A stretch of DNA of 40,128 nucleotides from JBPOFY01 sp049889815 (lineage in GTDB: Bacteria; Verrucomicrobiota; Verrucomicrobiia; Opitutales; Coraliomargaritaceae), in assembly GCA_049889815.1 (NCBI GenBank), contig JBMHCR010000011.1, forward strand, positions 1 to 40,128. Reading direction: 5' to 3'. Position 1 is the first letter of the stretch; every line of letters starts with the position of its first letter. This document shows positions 12,018 to 20,427 of the stretch, piece after piece. Under the pieces are notes generated by a model, which was not told where the DNA came from, ran no database searches, and saw only the letters and a list, made by a program, of their open reading frames with translations. The translations under genes were made by a program, and so were the position numbers.

Positions 12018-12430
12018 AAGGGGTTGGGATTGAGCGTAGCAGGTTACAACAGATTAAAGCGGCTTTCAATTTTTACTAATGAACCTTAAATCAAAAAAAT
12101 TGAAACTTCCCTTACAAGCGATCTAACGAGGCAAAAATCACCTTAGTTGCATACCGCTGTTCGCTCTTTTAATTGACCCAGAAGAGAAAATCTGAAACCT
12201 ACACACCCGATATCCTTTTAAATCCTCGAGGTGGAACCCGCACGACAAACGCAAAAAATCAGACTTGAGACATCAAGATCCATTGTTCCCACCAAACTCA
12301 ACCCAGTATCAAAAACGGTATCAGCGAAAGTAGAACCGCTCTCCGACCACGGAAGGCAACGCGCCCGAATCAGGGAACGACAACTTCATACTTCGGTCAT
12401 TGCTAAATCGAATCAGTGGAGTGATTTTTA
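12018..12430. other. Divergent regulatory region, PEP-CTERM gene / regulator
   Basis: The 413-bp region separates two divergent genes and holds the likely promoters of both. It contains the candidate operator at 12078-12106 and an 11-bp inverted repeat (TTTCAATTTTT at 12064-12074 against AAAAATTGAAA at 12095-12105). A short open frame with a GTG start at 12231-12431 overlaps the regulator start and looks like chance. No RNA gene was recognised. Confidence 0.5.
12078..12106 (-). promoter_or_regulatory. Candidate operator, copy 1 (PEP-CTERM gene/regulator)
   Basis: Read towards the PEP-CTERM gene the sequence has GTTTCAA, eight bases, ATTTA, four bases, TCATT. Copy 2 (16409-16437) has the same three blocks at identical spacing, and copy 3 (22603-22631) matches 14 of the 17 block positions. 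All three precede minus-strand genes of the xylan/sulfatase locus. It overlaps the inverted repeat in this region. The XylR-like regulator encoded next door is the natural candidate to bind it. Confidence 0.45.
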
Positions 12431-13588
12431 ATGGTAAAACGTAGGCACATCATGCTTCTCTTGGAGTGGTACGACTACCGCATTCATCGGGGAGTTTCTC
12501 GCGTCGCCAGAGAATGCGGATGGCAGCTCAATTGTCCCAAAGACCCGGCAACCAACGAAGGGATTTTGAGGGACTGGAAAGGCGATGGCTGTATCGCTTT
12601 ACTGCAATGCACCGAAACTTTGAAATACTTTCGCTCTCATACCATTCCATTGGTAGACCTCGGCCTTGGCGACCACATTCTGCCTGTTCCTAGAGTCGTT
12701 ACTGATAACCAAGAAATTGGTCGATTGGCAGCAGAACACTTTAGAGACCAAGGTTACCGAGAGATTTTCGCCCTTGATCCTGATGGAGTTAAAATGTACG
12801 AAGAACGGTTGCGAGCGGTTTCGCATTTTATGGAAGCGGATGGCGGCAAAGTGACCGTCCTCAATTCTAACAAAATGCAAAACTCGGTAATCAGCGAGCT
12901 CCGCGAAGTTGCGGCGCAACGTGACCGCAGAATTGAGGAGCTTTCAATTGGTTTCTTTGCTTTTCAAGACACTATGGCGGCCGAAATGATCTCACTCGCA
13001 CTTCGGAATGGATTGCGCGTTCCCGAAAACGTAGCTGTCCTAGGTGTCGACAACGATGACCTGATCAATGCAGGACTAACTATCGAATTGAGTAGCGTTG
13101 ATAGTGATCAGGAGGGCCTTGGCTTTGAGGCGGCTAACATTCTAAAAAACCTCATGAGCGATCCCCATCTTTACCGCTCGCAACATCTAATAAGACACCC
13201 ACCTAGAGGCGTTGTGGTTCGACAAAGCACTGACTGTTATGCCGTCGAAAATCCGCTGGTTGCGAACGCTCTACACTGGATTAAAAATCATTTTTACAGC
13301 GGCATTCAAGCGACCGATGTTGCACACGCGATGGGTGTATCTCAACAAGGACTTCAAAAGGCATTTTCAAATAACTACACAAAATCCCCGGGACAAGAAA
13401 TTCGACATCAAAGAACAATGGCAGTCGCACATTTACTGCGAAGTAGTAACGCGACACTGGATGAAATCGCCAAAAACTGTGGATACTACTCCGTCAATTC
13501 GTTGATCAACAGCTTTCGTGCCGAATACCATACAACGCCCGGAAAGTACCGAAAACAGCAAAGAGAAAGTGACCAAAGCAATCTCTAG
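12431..13588 (+). CDS. XylR-like AraC-family transcriptional regulator
   Basis: The 385-aa protein has two parts. Residues about 5-275 resemble a LacI-type periplasmic-binding sensor domain (VVTDNQEIGRLAAEHFRDQGYREI, then VPENVAVLGVDNDDLINAGL), and about 280-380 form an AraC-type double HTH ending IAKNCGYYSVNSLINSFRAEYHTTPGKYRK. This architecture is that of E. coli XylR, which binds D-xylose and activates xylose genes. The known family and the surrounding GH10/GH52 genes suggest that it senses xylose or a xylo-oligosaccharide and activates this locus. GGAG stands about 11 bases before the ATG. It is the only plus-strand gene among the locus genes, divergent from the PEP-CTERM gene and convergent with sulfatase C. 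The effector is inferred. Confidence 0.92.
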   Translation: MVKRRHIMLLLEWYDYRIHRGVSRVARECGWQLNCPKDPATNEGILRDWKGDGCIALLQCTETLKYFRSHTIPLVDLGLGDHILPVPRVVTDNQEIGRLAAEHFRDQGYREIFALDPDGVKMYEERLRAVSHFMEADGGKVTVLNSNKMQNSVISELREVAAQRDRRIEELSIGFFAFQDTMAAEMISLALRNGLRVPENVAVLGVDNDDLINAGLTIELSSVDSDQEGLGFEAANILKNLMSDPHLYRSQHLIRHPPRGVVVRQSTDCYAVENPLVANALHWIKNHFYSGIQATDVAHAMGVSQQGLQKAFSNNYTKSPGQEIRHQRTMAVAHLLRSSNATLDEIAKNCGYYSVNSLINSFRAEYHTTPGKYRKQQRESDQSNL

Positions 13589-13675
13589 TGGAAAAAGTTA
13601 GAAAAGTATCTTCGCCTAAAAATTTAAGAGCCACACACCCTAACTGTCTTCTCGAGCTAATCTCAAAGGCGATCG

Positions 13676-16279
13676 TTATTCGGACGCCCCCAACCGAAGA
13701 AACGAAGCCCCCACCCGATCAATCGAAATGCTGGCTCTCTTGCGAATTCGGTTCGGGAGCTGTTTAACCATAGTCTCAGTGATTCCCTCGGAGCTCCAAC
13801 GTCCGTTCACTAAATCATCCGACTTGAACGCACCTAGAGTAACATCATCACGCAAAACGACGTGATCGTATTCGATGTAAAAGTCTGCCCCATCAAAATG
13901 GGCTTCAATCGGCTTCGCGTCAGGATCTAATGGGTGTGTTCCCATGACGTATTCAAATAGGTTTATCAGAGAGTCGTGGTCTGGATCTGCCTCGAAATCA
14001 AAGTCTTCAATGCTGTAGCCAGGAATTAAATGTCGTTCCCGCCATTCATCAATTGTATCTGGATAGTCAAATGGTGGCTCGACGGAGAGCTGCGACCAAC
14101 CGCTACCCCCATCGAGGAGTGAAGCAAGTTCTACTCGAATATTCGCATACCTTGGATCCTGAGCCACATTGAACAACTCATTTGAATCCAACTCGTAGTC
14201 ATACAACTCGATAAATTCTGGAGTGGTAAATAGCTTCTCATCACGATCTATAACCACACCATTTTCAACGTCACTTGTATGAGTACGCCACCACTCGGTA
14301 TAACGGTAACGCTCAGTTCGTAGACTATAACCCATACCTTGGCCACTATTAGTTACACCGGGACCACTAATCGAGCGTTGATACTGACTAAACGCCGCCC
14401 TTTTCCAGGGTTGATTAACATCTTCGAGCAGGGGTAAAAAACTGACTCCTTCCAATTCGAGGCCGTCAGGTTGCGGATTAGGCGGCAATCCACAGAGATC
14501 GATCAAAGTTGGATAAAGGTCCACTAGTTCCATCGGTGTGCCGGTGGCGGTTCCCTCCGTCCCAAAAAGATTCATTCCTGGCACTCTGATGATCAGCGGA
14601 GTGCGAGTCGCCTGCTCATAATTACTGTGTTTCGCCCACCACCCGTTGTGGTCGTTTAAGTGCCATCCGTGATCTCCCCAAAGCACCACGATTGTACTAT
14701 CTCTAAGTCCCTGCTCGTCAATCGCATCTAAAACCTTGCCCAACAAATGATCAATATAACTCACGCAAGCTAAATAGCCGTGAATCAAGCGGCGAGCATC
14801 GCTTGCGGAAGGTGGTAGAGGCGTATCAGTGTAACTAGAGGGTTCACCTGAGAAGGGCGCAGTAAATCCAAGCGAACCACTCGGCACTGATTTTTTCCGA
14901 TCATCAAGACCACCAGAATAATTATTCAGGTCGTAATCAATCATATAGTCGTCGTAGATTGCCCAGTATTTGTCAGGACAGTTAAACGGAAGGTGTGGCT
15001 TTTGAAATCCAAGTGCCAAAAAGAAGGGATTACCGCTCCCTTGAGCGTATTCAGCAGCATACTCTGCTAGCTTGCCGACCGCATAGTCTGAATTCAGCCC
15101 ATCGTTGTAATGTTGATCGGTAACCAACGTTACCCCATCGCGGTCAAAAATTCCGCGATCCGTGGACGATGCAGTTCGATCTCCGGCATCTTCAGCAGCA
15201 GCCGCGATTCCATAGTATTTATGCGGCGCAACATTATGAGTCCATCCATCACTCCATGAATTTGCCTCATCCTGTTTAGTCGGGTTAATTGCGTGAAAAA
15301 CCTTGCCAATACCCTTTGTTGTGTAGCCGTTTTCCTTAAAGTATTCGGGCATTGTTACAACAGAGGGCACCGTGTCTCGAAAAAACGTCTCCAAATTCCA
15401 TGTTTTAGTGGTATCAATACGTAATCCGGTCATAACAGAAACTCTCGACGCATTACAGATCGCTTGTTGGCAATGTGCGTTCGTAAAAGTCATTCCGCTT
15501 GCTGCTAGCCGATCCATATTTGGAGTTTGAACAACCGGATCACCATAGGCACCGATCATCGGCTTTAAATCGTCGACCACTATAAAGACCACATTGTATG
15601 GACGCTTAGGAAAATAACGAATTCGATTCGACTGCTCACCTGTATCGAATCCTATGAGCTCGATATCATCAATCCGAACTTGGCTTCCTGGGGTGTGAAC
15701 TAAGTCGGGCAAAACCCAACGCAATGTAACCGCTCTCTTGTCTTCAAGTACGGGCAGTGCACTCAAATCTACATCCCATTCGCTGTTGTAACTAGAATCG
15801 TTGGCTAACTCAAGATTAACACCTGAAATAGGTACAAAAGCGCCGTCATCCACCCTATACTCAAAAGACTCAAAACTCGTGACAGGACCAGTATTACTTT
15901 GACTCCCATTTAATCGATATTTGAGACGAACACGCATCCCTCTAACAGCGGTCGAATCAAAAGTGATCTCGAATTCATTTCCAACAGAGGACTGCGAGTT
16001 GACATTCCAGCCGATTGATTTGCCGGGCACCCAGACCGACTTATCGTGCGCCTCGTAATTTAATCCGTAATTACCGAAACTGGTCTTTCGACTACCACTG
16101 TAAGAAAAAACTGGAACACTATTTGGCCAAGTATTGACACTAATCACCTCGGTGAAGGTTTCGCCAGTATCAGGGTCCGTCTGGAACGCCCAATAGGACC
16201 CAACCACCGTCGCAAAAGTTCTACCTAATACAAAAAACGTGAGGGTGACGATAGCAAAAAATCGTGGGAGTCGGGGCAT
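13676..16279 (-). CDS. Multidomain secreted sulfatase C
   Basis: This 867-aa protein is much longer than an ordinary sulfatase (450-550 aa). It has a signal peptide (about 1-23). An N-terminal beta-rich domain (about 25-215) ends in the VRIDDIELIG type of strand seen in jelly-roll carbohydrate-binding modules. The sulfatase domain (about 225-740) has metal Asp236-Asp237 in VVDDLKP, formylglycine motif C275-N-A-S-R279 and a second metal site in WGDHGWHLNDH. The C-terminal region (about 770-867) contains DPDHDSLINLFEYVMGTHPLDPD, resembling a calcium-binding type 3 or dockerin-like loop found in many exported verrucomicrobial proteins. It is related to sulfatase A. It is convergent with the regulator, and a candidate operator lies 130 bp upstream. 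The N-terminal domain family is unassigned. Confidence 0.9.
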   Translation of the reverse strand: MPRLPRFFAIVTLTFFVLGRTFATVVGSYWAFQTDPDTGETFTEVISVNTWPNSVPVFSYSGSRKTSFGNYGLNYEAHDKSVWVPGKSIGWNVNSQSSVGNEFEITFDSTAVRGMRVRLKYRLNGSQSNTGPVTSFESFEYRVDDGAFVPISGVNLELANDSSYNSEWDVDLSALPVLEDKRAVTLRWVLPDLVHTPGSQVRIDDIELIGFDTGEQSNRIRYFPKRPYNVVFIVVDDLKPMIGAYGDPVVQTPNMDRLAASGMTFTNAHCQQAICNASRVSVMTGLRIDTTKTWNLETFFRDTVPSVVTMPEYFKENGYTTKGIGKVFHAINPTKQDEANSWSDGWTHNVAPHKYYGIAAAAEDAGDRTASSTDRGIFDRDGVTLVTDQHYNDGLNSDYAVGKLAEYAAEYAQGSGNPFFLALGFQKPHLPFNCPDKYWAIYDDYMIDYDLNNYSGGLDDRKKSVPSGSLGFTAPFSGEPSSYTDTPLPPSASDARRLIHGYLACVSYIDHLLGKVLDAIDEQGLRDSTIVVLWGDHGWHLNDHNGWWAKHSNYEQATRTPLIIRVPGMNLFGTEGTATGTPMELVDLYPTLIDLCGLPPNPQPDGLELEGVSFLPLLEDVNQPWKRAAFSQYQRSISGPGVTNSGQGMGYSLRTERYRYTEWWRTHTSDVENGVVIDRDEKLFTTPEFIELYDYELDSNELFNVAQDPRYANIRVELASLLDGGSGWSQLSVEPPFDYPDTIDEWRERHLIPGYSIEDFDFEADPDHDSLINLFEYVMGTHPLDPDAKPIEAHFDGADFYIEYDHVVLRDDVTLGAFKSDDLVNGRWSSEGITETMVKQLPNRIRKRASISIDRVGASFLRLGASE

Positions 16280-16558
16280 GAGTTAAAACAACAGTAGAAT
16301 CAATACGGACGAACGATTAAGTAACCTAGACCGTGGACTAAATGTTAAAACCGCTGAGAAGCATGCCCCTTACCATACAGATTTGCCGCCTACCCAACAA
16401 TTTCTATAAATGACAAATAAATGGCAATTTTTGAAACTCATAAGAGCCTCTTTAGATTTCGGAGAACCCAAACAATTTAGACCAGACGAACCTTACGCTT
16501 CGACGACGCGTAAGTCGAGAAACTAGAGATGAGTATACCTCTGAACAAGTGAGCTTGC
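16280..16558. other. Intergenic region between sulfatases C and D
   Basis: The 279-bp AT-rich gap has the second candidate operator (16409-16437) and a 7-bp hairpin, CTTACGC / GCGTAAG, with a 9-nt loop at 16492-16514. The hairpin follows the end of sulfatase D by about 45 nt but lacks a T-tract, so it is at best a weak or Rho-dependent stop, or an mRNA 3'-end stabiliser. No coding frame is seen. Confidence 0.4.
16409..16437 (-). promoter_or_regulatory. Candidate operator, copy 2 (sulfatase C)
   Basis: Read towards sulfatase C it has GTTTCAA-N8-ATTTA-N4-TCATT, the same 17 fixed positions as copy 1. It lies 130 bp upstream of the sulfatase C ATG, which suggests that this gene has its own regulated promoter after sulfatase D. 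Confidence 0.45.
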
Positions 16559-18841
16559 TTATGGATTTTTTACGACTCTCCAAAAACCACGCCCGGAGAG
16601 CGAAGTTTCCCGTGAGTTCCAAAGCATATTTGTTCGATCAGCAACCAGAGAACTTTCAACCACCTCCCAACCACTGATTAGATTTAGGGAACGCTCAAGC
16701 CGATAAGAAAGTCCCAATTCAGCATTCCACCTGATAGATATAGAACCATCCGAATTATCGACCAGAATCGATGCAATCATCACCGGCGTCTGGTATTCGT
16801 AAACGCGCACATAATCGACGATGAAATCCACCCCAGCTGCTGGGCCGTTCACGGTAAGCTCGATCGCTGTAATTTCGTCGCTTTCGGGAACAGTATACTT
16901 CCCTTCGATCAACGCAAAGCGCTCGTTGGTGGCGTTGATACTATCGATAGGAAGGTACTCAGGATCGTTACTGCCAATCACTTGCTTGATATTCAGCCGA
17001 ATGACATCCGAATCTGAGTTCACTAATTTTACCCAAGCGGATATATGAAAAGTCTTACCTCTCTCGAGTTGAGAAAGCATATTCTGTTTTAATCCGTTCC
17101 ATTGGGCCGTTCGGTCCGAAACTAGGACTGAGTGATCACCAGCTAGGGTATTTACAGTATTAATTTCTAGGTGAACCGGTCCGAAGTTATTCCATCCTTC
17201 AAAATTATTCTCAAAGCTACCATTCGTCACGTTGGAGGTGGCATTTTTAAAACCTAGGGCATGAAAAAGTTGGAGTTTCATCCCTGACTTGATTTCCGCG
17301 TAAACAGGATCCAAAGCTCGATTAACCCACTCGTTAGGATCGTCGGAGTGGTCATACAATTCTTCAGATCCATCACTACAAAGAACGTAGTGGTAATCAG
17401 CAGATCGCACAGAATGGTGATTAAGGGCCCAAGGGCTCTCTACATGTGGAGCGATGGCCTCTTGTGAATTCAGGTGAGAAAGAGACACGAGTGGACCATC
17501 CCAGCGGCCGATATCTGGTTGCCTCAAAAATGGCGTTAAGTCATGCCCATCCAAAGCAATATTATTCTTGCTAGAACCACCATTCGGATCTGCCGGCAGC
17601 CCGCACAAAGAGTTCAGAGTAGGATACAAATCAACCAGCGAGACCGGTGCGCTGCAAACCTGGTTGCTCGGCGTAAGTTCAGGAACATAAAACACTAAAG
17701 GAACCCGAGTCGTTTCTTCCCAAGCCGTCGTTTTAGATCTATGGTTTTTCTCCCCGAGGTGGTAACCATGGTCACTAGTGAAAATAATAATCGTATTGTC
17801 TGCATACTCGCTGGCTTCGACTGCGTCCAAGATAGTTCCGACTTGGTGATCTACAAACGAAACACAAGCAAGGTAAGCCTGGACTAAATTCTTCCACCAT
17901 TGGTCATTGCCAGCTCCCGCAGTTCTATAATTGGCAATACCATCTGAATATTCTTTTAAAATAGCAGGCACATCATCTAAGTCGTTCTCCAAGTACGGAG
18001 GCAGTTCGACTATGTTATTGCCCTCTTCATCTCTATATAACTCGAAAAACTCATCGGGTGCGTAAAACGGAATGTGTGGACGGTTCATTCCAACTGTGAG
18101 AAGAAAGGGTTTAGAATGCGTCTGGCTGAGTTTTGCCGCGACCCAACGAGCCGTGACTTCGTCGGGCATCAAATCTCGACTCACTGGACTGTTATATGTA
18201 AAGTCTACCTCCTTTAAGGACCACCCGGTATAATTACCAACAGTGGGCACATCTTCAAGCGAACCGAAACTCGTCCAGTAACCACTCAATTCCGAGGGCA
18301 TCCTAGGATGCGACTGCCCAACTCGCCGAGTACTCGTGCCATGAAAGCTGAACCCGTCCCACGGAAATGGACCGAAATCGGAGGCACCAGGACGGTCTAA
18401 ATCATCATCCGGACTAATCGTAAATACCGAATTGTCAGAATGACCGTTGTGAAAAATTTTACCGCTTCCCCAAACATTATAGCCATTGGATTTGAAGTGT
18501 TCCATCAATGTGACTGCGTCAGTTAGTTTATCAAACTTACGCCAATCATTCTGCTGCTGGGCGTAACCGTAATAACCACTAGTACTGGGCAGTAGACCAC
18601 TCCATAGACTTGCCCGAGAGGGACCACATATCGGAGCATTGCAATGGGCATTGGTAAAGCGAACACCCTTATGCATAAGTCGCTCTATATTTGGAGTGTG
18701 CGCTTGAGAATGCCCTCCCATTCCTTCAACCGAGTCGTTCAAATCATCACATATAATCAAAATAACATTGGGTCGCGTATCGGTAGCAGTCACGGGAATA
18801 CACCATATAAAAAATAAGGTGCTCAATAAAAGCTGACGCAT
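16559..18841 (-). CDS. Secreted sulfatase D fused to a CBM22-like xylan-binding module
   Basis: The chosen start at 18841 gives 760 aa with a signal peptide (MRQLLLSTLFFIWCIPVTA). An ATG at 18904 and a TTG at 18916 would add a second hydrophobic segment and are less likely. The sulfatase domain (about 23-520) has metal Asp32-Asp33 in IICDDLND, formylglycine motif C72-G-P-S-R76 and a second metal site in TSDHGYHLGEKN. A module at about 535-685 starts VTNGSFENNFEGWN and contains LVSDRTAQWNGLKQ, GKTFHISAWVKL and VDYVRVYE, the pattern of the CBM_4_9 superfamily and most like CBM22, which binds xylan. A tail (about 690-760, SYRLERSLNL to GFWRV) is common in exported proteins of this phylum. The fusion ties sulfate removal to a xylan backbone. 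It resembles sulfatase B and follows the symporter gene on the same strand. Confidence 0.88.
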   Translation of the reverse strand: MRQLLLSTLFFIWCIPVTATDTRPNVILIICDDLNDSVEGMGGHSQAHTPNIERLMHKGVRFTNAHCNAPICGPSRASLWSGLLPSTSGYYGYAQQQNDWRKFDKLTDAVTLMEHFKSNGYNVWGSGKIFHNGHSDNSVFTISPDDDLDRPGASDFGPFPWDGFSFHGTSTRRVGQSHPRMPSELSGYWTSFGSLEDVPTVGNYTGWSLKEVDFTYNSPVSRDLMPDEVTARWVAAKLSQTHSKPFLLTVGMNRPHIPFYAPDEFFELYRDEEGNNIVELPPYLENDLDDVPAILKEYSDGIANYRTAGAGNDQWWKNLVQAYLACVSFVDHQVGTILDAVEASEYADNTIIIFTSDHGYHLGEKNHRSKTTAWEETTRVPLVFYVPELTPSNQVCSAPVSLVDLYPTLNSLCGLPADPNGGSSKNNIALDGHDLTPFLRQPDIGRWDGPLVSLSHLNSQEAIAPHVESPWALNHHSVRSADYHYVLCSDGSEELYDHSDDPNEWVNRALDPVYAEIKSGMKLQLFHALGFKNATSNVTNGSFENNFEGWNNFGPVHLEINTVNTLAGDHSVLVSDRTAQWNGLKQNMLSQLERGKTFHISAWVKLVNSDSDVIRLNIKQVIGSNDPEYLPIDSINATNERFALIEGKYTVPESDEITAIELTVNGPAAGVDFIVDYVRVYEYQTPVMIASILVDNSDGSISIRWNAELGLSYRLERSLNLISGWEVVESSLVADRTNMLWNSRETSLSGRGFWRVVKNP

Positions 18842-18934
18842 TCGCCAAACGCGGGAAAGCCTTGCCGCGAGTAAACCAATCAAGATAAGGAAACCATTAA
18901 CCATTGTGTGTAACAAATGTTTCCATTGATCACT

Positions 18935-20422
18935 CTAGGCAGAACGGGCCTCTCTCCGCTGCGCTAAATCATCAGCGACCTTGAGGTTCAATTCCTTAGA
19001 TATCGGGTAGAAGGACATCACAATTCCTGCCACTACAAACAATCCCGCTGGGATTAGTCCTGCAGTCACACGAATCCCCAGTAAAGCTTCCACAGACACT
19101 TCAGAACCCCCACCTTGGAAACCATACATACCCAGTACCCAAGCACCAAAAAAACCGCCCAAACCCAGACCAGCTTTCAATGCGAAGACCACCCCCGCAT
19201 ACGCAAAACCAGTTGCTCGGCGACCTGTCTTCCATTCCGAAAAATCGGCAGAGTCGGCGATCATTGACCACAATAAGGGGATCGATGGTCCATAACTAGC
19301 GGACCAAACAAGACCTTGGATAAATTGAAGCCGCACATTATCTGCTGGTAGAAAGAACAACCACGCTGTCGAAAGTGCAGTTGCCAACATCGAGCAAGTG
19401 AAAACAAAACGCTTACCAATCAGTGACGACAACGGCTTTGAGAGTATGACCCCAACAATGGTCACCGCATTACAAATCATACCAAACAAACCAAACCCAA
19501 CATTGTGCACATTGGAACGTTCTTCATTAATGATGAATCCAAAAATATTGAGCCACTTTTGCCAAAGCGTCATTTCCACACCAGGCTCGACCACAACACC
19601 AAAGTGACTGACAAAGGCATGTAGCGCATCCTGATCAACATAATACTGGGTGAATAGAGTCATCGCTCCGCCACGCATTGCTAGAACAATAAAAATGATC
19701 AATGTAGCCGTAAACAAAAGGACCCAAGGCTTGTTAGTGAAACAATCGAGCATATCACGTTTAACCGAAGTCTTCTGATTTGGATCAGGCCGCACCCGCT
19801 CCTTAACAGAAAAGAAGGTGATGAAGAAAAAAATTAAAGAGACCGCTGCAAACAAGGCGATTGTGAGCGACCAACCTCGCGCATCATCCCCATCGCCCAA
19901 CTTCGCAACAAGCGGCCAGGTCAACCCTTGAACAATTAGCCCAGCCCCCATCGCTGCAACGAAGCGGAAAGTAGAGAGCGATGTTCGCTCATTAACATCC
20001 CCTGTCATAACTCCGTTGAGTGCACAATACGGCACGTTGTTAACCGTGTAGATCGCCATCAGCAAAAAATACATGATGAACGCGTATACCGTTTTCCCCT
20101 CGATCCCAAAATTGGGCGTGGTAAATGCAAGCCAAAATATCAAAGCGAAAGGCCCCGCTGACCATACGAGCCAAGGACGAAACTTGCCCCAACGCGTCGT
20201 CGTGCGGTCTGCAATAATACCCATCGCAGGGTCCGTAATCGCATCGAAAAGACGGCCGATTAAAAACATCGCTCCAGCCGATGCCGCGGACATCCCGAAC
20301 ACATCGACGAAGAACGTGAACGAGAAAAACATTAAAATTTGAAAAACAAAGTTAGCGCTGGCATCGCCTAAACTATAGCCAACCTTTTCGCCGAAAGAGA
20401 GTTTTTGTGTAAAATGAGACAT
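18935..20422 (-). CDS. GPH-family sugar:cation symporter, likely xylo-oligosaccharide importer
   Basis: The 495-aa inner-membrane protein has about 12 hydrophobic segments. Family marks are the N-terminal FGEKVGYSLGDASANF, GRLFDAITDPAMGIIADRTTTRWGKFRPWLV, and FSEWKTGRRATGFAYAG near the C-terminus. These are typical of the glycoside-pentoside-hexuronide symporters (XynT, YicJ, XylP). The ATG at 20422 was chosen because MSHFTQKLSFGEKVGYSLGD is the normal family N-terminus; an upstream extension to 20494 would overlap GH52 by 67 bp. It starts only 5 nt after the GH52 stop, so the pair should be co-transcribed: the symporter imports short xylosides and GH52 cleaves them. The substrate is inferred from the neighbour. 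Confidence 0.92.
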   Translation of the reverse strand: MSHFTQKLSFGEKVGYSLGDASANFVFQILMFFSFTFFVDVFGMSAASAGAMFLIGRLFDAITDPAMGIIADRTTTRWGKFRPWLVWSAGPFALIFWLAFTTPNFGIEGKTVYAFIMYFLLMAIYTVNNVPYCALNGVMTGDVNERTSLSTFRFVAAMGAGLIVQGLTWPLVAKLGDGDDARGWSLTIALFAAVSLIFFFITFFSVKERVRPDPNQKTSVKRDMLDCFTNKPWVLLFTATLIIFIVLAMRGGAMTLFTQYYVDQDALHAFVSHFGVVVEPGVEMTLWQKWLNIFGFIINEERSNVHNVGFGLFGMICNAVTIVGVILSKPLSSLIGKRFVFTCSMLATALSTAWLFFLPADNVRLQFIQGLVWSASYGPSIPLLWSMIADSADFSEWKTGRRATGFAYAGVVFALKAGLGLGGFFGAWVLGMYGFQGGGSEVSVEALLGIRVTAGLIPAGLFVVAGIVMSFYPISKELNLKVADDLAQRREARSA

Positions 20423-20427
20423 ACGTA

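Noticed and set aside
12231..12431. A 66-codon GTG-started frame before the regulator
   Set aside because: No family features, no ribosome site and overlap with the regulator start; it is more likely promoter DNA.
6714..18841. A carrageenan or fucoidan target for the sulfatases
   Set aside because: No GH16, GH82, GH107, GH29, GH95 or other matching hydrolase is in the locus, while GH10, GH52 and a CBM22-like module all point to xylan.
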